Origin: an uncultured Spongiibacteraceae bacterium | Lineage (GTDB): Bacteria; Pseudomonadota; Gammaproteobacteria; Pseudomonadales; Dasaniaceae | Assembly: GCA_937969395.1 (NCBI GenBank) | Contig: CALBVI010000153.1 | Location: forward strand, 1-5,904 | DNA: 5,904 bases | Direction of reading: 5' to 3' | Shown here: positions 1 through 5,904 of the stretch, one piece after another | Layout: each line of letters begins with the position of its first letter | Numbering within the stretch: the first letter of the stretch is position 1 | The notes under the pieces: model-generated | What the model was told of the DNA's origin: nothing | Databases searched by the model: none | Seen by the model: only the letters and a program-made list of their open reading frames with translations | Translations under genes and position numbers: made by a program

Positions 1-1778
1 GTAATAGCAGACAAGGCTAGTACGCTCCAAAATATTAAGCTGATGACGCTATCAGAACTCCATACACTTAACGCAATAACTGCAATAATGTTTAAGCCTA
101 ATAAACCATTACGTAAAAGATAAGTTTTACCAAATGTACTGCGTTGAACATAATGCGAGGCTGCACCTTCGTGTTCGGCTTGAATTAAATCACGATGATG
201 AAAACTTAATCCAATCGCTTCTAAAACCATACCGGTAATCATTAACGCTCCAAGGAAAGGCAGTAAGCTTATTACTGATCCACCACTTAGCAACATAATA
301 GGTAGGCTGAGTACGGCAATTAATAAAGCGCCAAGGTTTAACATTGTGCCAAAAAAGGTTGCAGCGGTATGCCAGTGATCCCAGAACGGACGTGCCTTAA
401 TTCGATAGCAGCGGTACATATAGTAAAGCGCAATGAGACCGGCCGGAATAGCTAAGCCACCAAATATTGCCGCCACTATTGCACTGATAGCGCTGTAATC
501 AGCTAGTGCTGGAAACCATTCTTGTGCTAGTGGGATGTTGGGAATAGATGCTAACGCATGAAAACCAACAAAGCCCATAAAAACAACAATGCCTAAACCT
601 TCGCGGGCGACAGGTGAATGACGTAAGTTATTAAAGCCGCGATAAAAACGCATCGGCTTGCCTAGGTGAACCGTCGACATTAATAGCCCGAGAGACACTA
701 ATCCCAATGCTGCCGCTAATACGACGATATAGCTATTAGAATTAACCAGATTGGTAACTGTGGTAACACCAGCAATGTTTGCAATAAACAAACTAATAAA
801 GGCACCAATGGCTGCTTGAATGCTGAGGGTGAAAATGACTAATGGGTTTTCACGGCTGCTTAGACGCTCTAAATTCCAAGATTTTTTCTCGCTAACTTTT
901 TTGTCAACAACCGTTTTATAGTTGCCGGTTTTATCATCTTTTTTGTATTTAATCGGCATGGAGTCAGTACGAGTAACTTCTCGCGGCATCGACTTAGATT
1001 GTTCAAAGCGAATATTAGGTTGGGTGATTTCCGGTGAAGGAAAACCAGGAATAGATGTTTCAATTTGATCGCGGTTTTCAGGAGTATCTTCAACTACACC
1101 AAAGTTCAATGCATTGCCCAAACAGGCGGAAACACAAGCCGGCTTTAAACCGACTTCAAGGCGATCGACACACATATTACATTTTTGCACTTGCCCTTCA
1201 ACGGGATCAAGTTGCGGCGCGTTATAAGGACAAACCCAAGTGCAGTAACCGCAGCCAAAACAGATATCAGGATCTTGAATAACCGCGCCAAATTCTTCGT
1301 GCTTGGTATAGGCGCGAGTAGGGCAGCCTTTTAAGCATACTGGATCATCGCAGTGATTACAGGCCATCGAAATATTCATGCGGGTATAGTCGGGGTAAGT
1401 ACCACCTTCAACGTATCCCACAGAACGAAAACTTAAGTGCGGTGGTAAATCATTTTTTTCACTACAAGCTGATTCGCAGGCATGACAACCAATACAGTTG
1501 TCAGCAGTAAAGTGAAACGCGTGTTGTTTATTGCGATTAGGATTGATACCAATTTCATCAACGCCATTAATATTAAGGCTTTTACTGGCTTCTAATTCCA
1601 CCAGTTCAATTAAGTTGCCATAGCGATTTTTTTCGCCGCAATTGCCACGTTCAGTATCCGGTAGCATGGCATAGTCGGGTTCATTGTCTCGCAGTGGAAA
1701 CAATGTTTCTGATGGGCGCTTTTTTTCAATAGCGTCAAAAACGTCAAAGCTTTTTGGATCAAATTGATTAACAGTCAT
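1..1778 (-). CDS. DmsB-DmsC-like fusion: four-[4Fe-4S] ferredoxin joined to a polytopic quinol-oxidising membrane anchor (3' end outside window)
   Basis: Open from ATG 1778-1776 to the window edge: 592 residues without a stop. Residues 1-90 are a soluble extension with one cysteine (Cys47). Residues 95-219 carry 16 cysteines in four DmsB/NrfC-type groups: 95/98/101/105, 140/143/148/152, 173/176/179/183 and 200/203/215/219, enough for four [4Fe-4S] clusters. Residues 229-300 form a polar linker. From about 301 the sequence is DmsC-like, with eight hydrophobic segments (about 312-336, 350-370, 394-412, 428-455, 471-497, 503-525, 554-573 and 577 onward) and an HLGKP motif at 371-375. Seven segments are complete and the eighth is cut, so little seems missing. 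No Tat signal precedes the ferredoxin. The start lies 11 bases after the nitrate reductase stop, without a good Shine-Dalgarno, which suggests translational coupling. Inferred role: moves electrons from quinol to the upstream nitrate reductase. The domain assignment is firm; the partner and direction of electron flow are inferred. Confidence 0.88.
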   Translation of the reverse strand, partial: MTVNQFDPKSFDVFDAIEKKRPSETLFPLRDNEPDYAMLPDTERGNCGEKNRYGNLIELVELEASKSLNINGVDEIGINPNRNKQHAFHFTADNCIGCHACESACSEKNDLPPHLSFRSVGYVEGGTYPDYTRMNISMACNHCDDPVCLKGCPTRAYTKHEEFGAVIQDPDICFGCGYCTWVCPYNAPQLDPVEGQVQKCNMCVDRLEVGLKPACVSACLGNALNFGVVEDTPENRDQIETSIPGFPSPEITQPNIRFEQSKSMPREVTRTDSMPIKYKKDDKTGNYKTVVDKKVSEKKSWNLERLSSRENPLVIFTLSIQAAIGAFISLFIANIAGVTTVTNLVNSNSYIVVLAAALGLVSLGLLMSTVHLGKPMRFYRGFNNLRHSPVAREGLGIVVFMGFVGFHALASIPNIPLAQEWFPALADYSAISAIVAAIFGGLAIPAGLIALYYMYRCYRIKARPFWDHWHTAATFFGTMLNLGALLIAVLSLPIMLLSGGSVISLLPFLGALMITGMVLEAIGLSFHHRDLIQAEHEGAASHYVQRSTFGKTYLLRNGLLGLNIIAVIALSVWSSDSVISLIFWSVLALSAI

Positions 1779-1789
1779 AGGAGTATCTT

Positions 1790-4003
1790 TTAAAAGGCTC
1801 GCATTTCGACATTTAATTTTGCCGCTTCGTTTTGATCAGTTTTTTCTATACGCACTGCAGATTGTTTAAAGGCAGGTTGGCGTGAATGAGGATCTAACAA
1901 GCCTAGTGACAATCGGTTTACACAGTCGTGGTAGTGAAAAGGGATAAATACCATGTTGTACGGTACGCGCTGTGTTAACTGCGCCATCACGACTGCGTCA
2001 CCGCGAGGTGATACCAGTCGCACATATTCCATTTGCTGAATACCGAGTTCGGCAGCGGCATCAGGATTAATTTCCATGTAAGGCGTCGGGCTAAATTTAT
2101 TACAGTTACCAACTTTTCCGGTACGGGTACGAGTATGAAAGTGTTCAACAACACGGCCGCTGTTTAGCCAAAAAGGGAAGTCAGCACTGGGTCGCTCATT
2201 GTTATCAATAAACTCCATGGACATTAGTTTTGCCTTGCCATCAGGGTATTGAAATTTACCATCGGTATAGAGTCGAGCATCACCAGTGTCATCGCCTTCA
2301 CGCATCGGCCATTGAATACCGCGCTGCTTGAGAATCTTTTCGTAGCTCATGCCGCTAATATTTAGCATGCGCGGATCACCGTTAAGTCCTGCAGTAGCAA
2401 CCGTTTTATCATCGCCCTGAGACAGTGCTTTCATTTCGTTAAACACATCTTCGCTATCGTCAGGAAAGTTCATTGACTTGCTGGCATCCCAGCGTTTAGC
2501 TAATTGATTGAAAATCCACAAGTCAGGTTTTGAGTTGGCTAATGAAGGTTTAACTGGGGTGACTAAATTAACGCGGCGTTCAGTATTGGTAAAACAGCCT
2601 GATTTTTCCGCCCAGACAGAAGCCGGTAAAAATACATGGGCGTATTGATTAGCTTCAACATCTTCATAAGAATCCTGCACAACGCAGAATTCTAATTTCT
2701 CCATAATTTTACGAATACGACCGGTATCAGCCATTGAAGTCATTGGGTTGGTTGCAACCAACCACAGCGCTTTAATTTGTCCGGTCTCTATTGCCGGAAA
2801 AATATCGGTCATAAACATACCGCGTTTCTTTGGAAAAAATTCAGGATCAACGCCCCAAAATTTACCGATCTCTTCACGGTGCTGTTCATTCTCTAATACA
2901 CGATAGCCCGGTAAACCAGAGCAAGCTGACCACTCACGTGTACCCATAGCATTACATTGACCGGTAATCGACAAGGATGTGCCGCCGGGTTTACCGATGT
3001 TGCCAGTAATTAAATTAAGGTTGTTGATACCACAGACGCCATCTGAACCATGAGTACTTTGGTTGATACCCATGGTCCAAATCGACATGGCTGCACCTGC
3101 GTTAGCGTAGATGCGAGCAACGTGACGAATAGTGTCTTCATTGATGCCGGTAATAGCGGCGGCTGTAGTTGGGTCGTAGCGTTCTACTAATTCAGAAAAG
3201 TCGTCTGCGCCATTACAGTGGGCGTCAATATAGGCGCGATCTTCTAAGCCTTCTTTTAAAATGACATGAGCTAAGGCGTTAAGTAGTACTAAATCTGTTC
3301 CGGGTTTAATTGGCAAATGAATGTCAGCAAATTGTGCGAACATAGTGACGCGAGGGTCAATAACAATAATGGGAAACTTACGTTTCTCTAAAGCTTCTTT
3401 TAAGCGCCAGTAAATAATAGGGTGTTGCTCTGGTAGATTGGAGCCAAATGCTAATAGGCATTCGGTGTCTTCGAAATCATCGTAGCAACCGGGAGGGCCG
3501 TCAGAACCAAACGATCTTTTATAACCAGAAACCGCAGAGGCCATACACAGTGTTGTATTGCCGTCGTAATTATTAGTGCCGATTAAACCGCGGGTTAATT
3601 TACCGAGGGTATAAAATTCTTCAGTTAAAATTTGTCCGGTAGAAACAACGGCTACAGAGTCAGGACCATACTTTTCTTGAATACGTTTAAATTCTGCAGC
3701 TGTTTTATCGAGCGCACTATCCCAGTCAGTTTTTTGCCAGTCGTTGTAAGTGTGATCGCGAATAAGCGGATCAGTACCACGACCGGGCGCTTCAAAAATA
3801 GCTGCTTCGGTTATCCCCTTGATGCAAAGCTTGCCCTTATTAACGGGGGCATCGGCGACACCGCGAGTAGTTACGGCGGCACCTTCTTTGTTAATACCAA
3901 CTTCAATAGAACAGCCGGTAGAGCAATATCCGCAGGTAGCATATTTCCATTCAACAACCCCTTTGTCAGGTAGCTTGATAGGATTTTTTTTTACGACGGC
4001 CAA
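1790..4003 (-). CDS. nasA: Assimilatory nitrate reductase catalytic subunit (Mo-bisMGD, NasA/NarB type)
   Basis: A 737-residue molybdopterin oxidoreductase, likely reducing nitrate to nitrite in the cytoplasm. The N-terminal [4Fe-4S] site is Cys24, Cys27, Cys31 and Cys60 (CGYCSTGC, then GKLCIKG). The probable molybdenum ligand is Cys153 in TTLCMASA, as in Nap/Nas enzymes. GSNLPEQHPI (187-196) and GQCNAMGTRE are typical of the nitrate reductase branch. The molybdopterin dinucleotide-binding domain fills about 609-720. There is no Tat signal. Its length matches ferredoxin-dependent NarB (about 730) and it lacks the C-terminal [2Fe-2S] BFD extension of Klebsiella-type NasA (about 866), so electrons must come from another protein, probably the fusion encoded 11 bases downstream. 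The start is TTG at 4003-4001: an in-frame TAA lies nine bases upstream and there is no in-frame ATG before residue 154. Context with nirBD supports assimilation; a formate dehydrogenase is a less likely alternative for this fold. Confidence 0.9.
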   Translation of the reverse strand: MAVVKKNPIKLPDKGVVEWKYATCGYCSTGCSIEVGINKEGAAVTTRGVADAPVNKGKLCIKGITEAAIFEAPGRGTDPLIRDHTYNDWQKTDWDSALDKTAAEFKRIQEKYGPDSVAVVSTGQILTEEFYTLGKLTRGLIGTNNYDGNTTLCMASAVSGYKRSFGSDGPPGCYDDFEDTECLLAFGSNLPEQHPIIYWRLKEALEKRKFPIIVIDPRVTMFAQFADIHLPIKPGTDLVLLNALAHVILKEGLEDRAYIDAHCNGADDFSELVERYDPTTAAAITGINEDTIRHVARIYANAGAAMSIWTMGINQSTHGSDGVCGINNLNLITGNIGKPGGTSLSITGQCNAMGTREWSACSGLPGYRVLENEQHREEIGKFWGVDPEFFPKKRGMFMTDIFPAIETGQIKALWLVATNPMTSMADTGRIRKIMEKLEFCVVQDSYEDVEANQYAHVFLPASVWAEKSGCFTNTERRVNLVTPVKPSLANSKPDLWIFNQLAKRWDASKSMNFPDDSEDVFNEMKALSQGDDKTVATAGLNGDPRMLNISGMSYEKILKQRGIQWPMREGDDTGDARLYTDGKFQYPDGKAKLMSMEFIDNNERPSADFPFWLNSGRVVEHFHTRTRTGKVGNCNKFSPTPYMEINPDAAAELGIQQMEYVRLVSPRGDAVVMAQLTQRVPYNMVFIPFHYHDCVNRLSLGLLDPHSRQPAFKQSAVRIEKTDQNEAAKLNVEMRAF
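3984..3992 (-). repeat. Nine-A homopolymer at the nasA start
   Basis: Nine consecutive A on the coding strand cover codons 4 to 7 of nasA. An ATG at 4010-4008 lies in another frame and would reach only a TGA at 3968-3966, but losing one A (eight instead of nine) would join it to nasA, giving an N-terminus MLFGRRKKNP in place of MAVVKKNP. Homopolymers of this length are known sites of polymerase slippage and of sequencing error. Confidence 0.85.
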
Positions 4004-4065
4004 ATAACATTAAATATCTACTCTAATAAAATGGTATGTTTTCGTGATAAACAATGGGTTTTATA
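4004..4065 (-). other. nirD-nasA intergenic spacer
   Basis: The 62-base AT-rich gap is the longest between genes here. It has no convincing hairpin terminator, so transcription from nirD into nasA is likely. The only Shine-Dalgarno-like element is a weak AGAG at 4024-4021. It lies 10 bases from the out-of-frame ATG at 4010 and 17 bases from the TTG start of nasA, so it fits the ATG better. A weak promoter cannot be excluded, but none stands out. Confidence 0.5.
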
Positions 4066-4407
4066 TTAGGCAGATAACTGCACTACGTTGTTTTCGATTC
4101 TAACCTGCCATGTTTTTAATTTAGTCTCTTCATCTTCAATACACTGACCGGTTTTTAAACAAAAATGCTGTTTGTAAATAGGTGATGCGACGACGATGTT
4201 GTCAGATAAAGAGCCAACAATACCGCGGGATATGACATTGGCTTTTGAAAACGGGTCGTGGTTTTCAATGGCGTAAACTTCATCGTTACCGCTATTGTCG
4301 ATTCGAAAAATAGCCACTTGTTCGTTATCAACTAAAGCGCAGCAGCCAGAGTTAGGGACAATGCTGTCGAGCTGACAAATATCTAACCAGTTTTTGTTGG
4401 TACTCAT
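4066..4407 (-). CDS. nirD: NADH-dependent nitrite reductase small subunit
   Basis: A 113-residue Rieske-fold protein, the small partner of NirB in the cytoplasmic six-electron reduction of nitrite to ammonium. The pattern WLDICQLDSIVPNSGCCALV, then EQVAIFR, NHDPFSKANVISRGIVG, VASPIYKQHFCLKTG and a C-terminal VVQL, follows E. coli NirD (about 108 residues) almost throughout. The Cys-x-His and Cys-x2-His pairs that bind a Rieske [2Fe-2S] cluster are absent, which is normal for NirD and shows it is not a redox ferredoxin. The ATG at 4407-4405 has AGGAG six bases upstream, which fixes the start. It begins 36 bases after nirB and almost certainly shares its transcript. Confidence 0.95.
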   Translation of the reverse strand: MSTNKNWLDICQLDSIVPNSGCCALVDNEQVAIFRIDNSGNDEVYAIENHDPFSKANVISRGIVGSLSDNIVVASPIYKQHFCLKTGQCIEDEETKLKTWQVRIENNVVQLSA

Positions 4408-4413
4408 TTCTAT

Positions 4414-4418
4414 CTCCT
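4414..4418 (-). promoter_or_regulatory. Ribosome binding site of nirD
   Basis: AGGAG on the coding strand with a six-base spacer to the nirD ATG, the only strong Shine-Dalgarno among the start sites visible in this window. Just upstream, TAAGA (4432-4428) and TCTTA (4422-4418) can pair around a five-base loop, touching only the first base of the site. That stem is too short and AT-rich to claim as a control element. Confidence 0.8.
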
Positions 4419-4443
4419 AAGACTTGTTCTTATAGTGTCAGCT

Positions 4444-5904
4444 TTACGCAATTTCTTGTGCTGGAATTAACTCTGCAAGTTCTGCTTCATTAGCAGGGCG
4501 TATTTGCTGACGCTCTTGAACAAAGACAATATTGCTGTCGCTTTCTGGGCTATTAACAAAGTGATCGAAGCGTTTAACTTTTTCGCTGTCTGCAATGGTT
4601 GTTTTCCATTCACATTGGTAGGTGTCAACGATGTGCTGCATTTCCGCTTCTAGTTCTGCACAGATACCAAGCTTGTCTTCGATAATGACTGATTGCAGAT
4701 AATCCAAACCGCCTTCCATATTGTCCATCCAAACTGAGGTGCGCTGTAAGCGGTCTGCAGTGTGTGTATAGAACATATAAAAGCGGTCGATATATTTAAC
4801 CATGGTGTCGTAGTCAAGGTCGGTAGCAAATAAATCAGCGTGGCGAGGCTTCATGCCACCATTGCCACATAGGTATAAGTTGTAACCATTTTCTGTGGCG
4901 ATAATACCGACGTCTTTAGATTGTGCTTCGGCACACTCACGGGTACAGCCAGATACCGCCATCTTAACTTTGTGCGGTGTACGTAAACCTTTGTATCTGT
5001 CTTCTAATTGAATAGCTGCACCGACAGAATCTTGTACGCCATAGCGACACCAGGTTGAACCAACGCAGGACTTAACCGTACGTAAAGATTTTCCGTAGGC
5101 GTGACCTGTTTCAAAACCAGCTTCGACCAATTCCTTCCAGATAGGAGGCAATTGCTCTGCTCTGGCACCAAACAAATCGACACGCTGGCCGCCGGTTATT
5201 TTTGTATACAGGTCGTATTTTTTAGCGACTTGACCGAGAACGATTAATTTATCAGGCGTAATTTCTCCGCCAGCGATACGTGGTACCACAGAATAAGTAC
5301 CGTTCTTTTGCATGTTCGCCATGTAGTAATCGTTAGTGTCTTGTAATACGCGGTGCTTATCTTCAAGAATGTAATCGTTCCAGCAGCTAGCGAAAATAGA
5401 GCCAGCGGTTGGCTTACAAATATCACAGCCTTTACCTGATCCATGTTTTGCAATCAGTTCATCAAAGCTTGTGATTTTACCAACGCGAATTAAGCTGTAT
5501 AAATCTTGGCGGGTATAAGGAAAGTGCTCACACAAATCTGTATTCACTTCATAGCCTAAGCTGGCTAACTCGCTGTTCATGATTTGCGTAGTAAGAACGG
5601 TACAACCACCGCAGCCAGTAGCAGCTTTGGTACTGTCTTTCAAAGCGCCTAATGTGTTATCACCGTTGGCGATTGCAGTAATCAAATCACCCTTGGTGAC
5701 GTTGTTACATGAACAAATAACTGCGGAGTCAGGTAATGCGTCAGGGCCCAGTAGCGAACCACCACCTTCAACGTTGGGTAGAATAATGCTGTCAGGATTC
5801 TCTGGTAGCTCGATACCGTTTAATGCTAATTGTAATAAGTTACCGTAGTCATCAGCGTCGCCGATTAACACTGCACCTAATAACAACTTGCGGTCTTCGC
5901 TAAC
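4444..5904 (-). CDS. nirB: NAD(P)H-nitrite reductase large subunit, C-terminal part (5' end outside window)
   Basis: The frame is open at the right edge of the window (VSEDRKLLLGAVLIGD) and ends at TAA 4446-4444, giving 486 residues, somewhat over half of the usual length of about 850. The missing N-terminal part would hold the FAD and NAD(P)H domains. In fragment numbering, the BFD-like [2Fe-2S] domain has CSC at 64/66 and CGGC at 98/101. A second BFD-like segment has CDIC at 160/163. The siroheme/[4Fe-4S] site follows, with Cys280 and Cys286 (CVGSTWC) and Cys320 and Cys324 (CTREC), then NLYLCGNGGMKPRHADL. All expected cluster ligands are present, so the visible part looks functional. It reduces nitrite to ammonium together with NirD. 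An internal TTG at 5886 is not the start, because conserved sequence continues upstream of it. Confidence 0.96.
   Translation of the reverse strand, partial: VSEDRKLLLGAVLIGDADDYGNLLQLALNGIELPENPDSIILPNVEGGGSLLGPDALPDSAVICSCNNVTKGDLITAIANGDNTLGALKDSTKAATGCGGCTVLTTQIMNSELASLGYEVNTDLCEHFPYTRQDLYSLIRVGKITSFDELIAKHGSGKGCDICKPTAGSIFASCWNDYILEDKHRVLQDTNDYYMANMQKNGTYSVVPRIAGGEITPDKLIVLGQVAKKYDLYTKITGGQRVDLFGARAEQLPPIWKELVEAGFETGHAYGKSLRTVKSCVGSTWCRYGVQDSVGAAIQLEDRYKGLRTPHKVKMAVSGCTRECAEAQSKDVGIIATENGYNLYLCGNGGMKPRHADLFATDLDYDTMVKYIDRFYMFYTHTADRLQRTSVWMDNMEGGLDYLQSVIIEDKLGICAELEAEMQHIVDTYQCEWKTTIADSEKVKRFDHFVNSPESDSNIVFVQERQQIRPANEAELAELIPAQEIA

Noticed and set aside
869..1282. Small open frames on both strands over the ferredoxin-anchor linker
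   Set aside because: They lie inside the continuous 592-codon fusion frame, show no family resemblance and lack convincing ribosome binding sites.
1779..1800. Palindrome CTTTTAAAAG at the nasA stop as a terminator
   Set aside because: It has no loop, contains only AT pairs beyond one GC pair and lacks a following U tract; the next gene starts within 11 bases.
3632..4007. Two plus-strand open frames antisense to the nasA start
   Set aside because: They are mirror frames of the conserved nasA N-terminal region, without recognisable domains.
3981..4010. Possible twin-arginine (Tat) signal in the alternative nasA start, MLFGRRKKNP
   Set aside because: The two arginines are not followed by a hydrophobic stretch or a cleavage site, and this reading needs an A8 tract.
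4066..4407. Loss of the Rieske cluster ligands in NirD as a defect
   Set aside because: The missing Cys/His ligands are a normal property of NirD proteins, including that of E. coli.
4418..4432. Small inverted repeat TAAGA/TCTTA before nirD as an attenuator or operator
   Set aside because: A five-base, mostly AT stem is expected by chance and overlaps the Shine-Dalgarno by only one base.
5244..5848. Open frames overlapping nirB on both strands
   Set aside because: The nirB frame carries all the expected cluster ligands and matches the family throughout; the others are shadows.

Overview
All recognisable genes lie on the minus strand. They read as one co-directional nitrogen-assimilation operon, transcribed from right to left: nirB (5' end outside the window), nirD, a nasA/narB-type nitrate reductase, and a single-chain protein joining a DmsB-like four-cluster ferredoxin to a DmsC-like membrane anchor (3' end outside the window). 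The gaps are 36, 62 and 11 bases. No plus-strand gene, RNA gene, mobile element or CRISPR array is supported. NirB and NirD resemble the proteobacterial NADH-nitrite reductase, and the sequence is moderately AT-leaning. A gammaproteobacterium, possibly marine, is the best guess, but this is not firm.

Layout: 5904-4444 codes for the C-terminal 486 residues of NirB (BFD-type Fe-S domains and the siroheme/[4Fe-4S] nitrite reductase half). 4407-4066 is NirD behind a clear AGGAG ribosome binding site. 4003-1790 is a 737-residue cytoplasmic Mo-bisMGD nitrate reductase whose only usable in-frame start is TTG, next to a run of nine A. 1778-1 codes for 592 residues of the ferredoxin-anchor fusion, cut by the window edge inside its eighth predicted membrane helix.

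How it works together: the nitrate reductase reduces nitrate to nitrite and NirBD reduces nitrite to ammonium with NAD(P)H. The nitrate reductase lacks the C-terminal BFD-type [2Fe-2S] extension of Klebsiella-type NasA. No flavoprotein reductase gene is visible beside it. The adjacent gene instead supplies a four-[4Fe-4S] electron wire covalently joined to a quinol-oxidising type of membrane anchor. The simplest reading is a quinol-fed, membrane-tethered assimilatory nitrate reductase facing the cytoplasm. Neither the catalytic subunit nor the ferredoxin part has a Tat signal, and the charges of the membrane loops place the Fe-S side inside the cell, the reverse of E. coli DmsABC. This architecture is the most interesting thing in the window.
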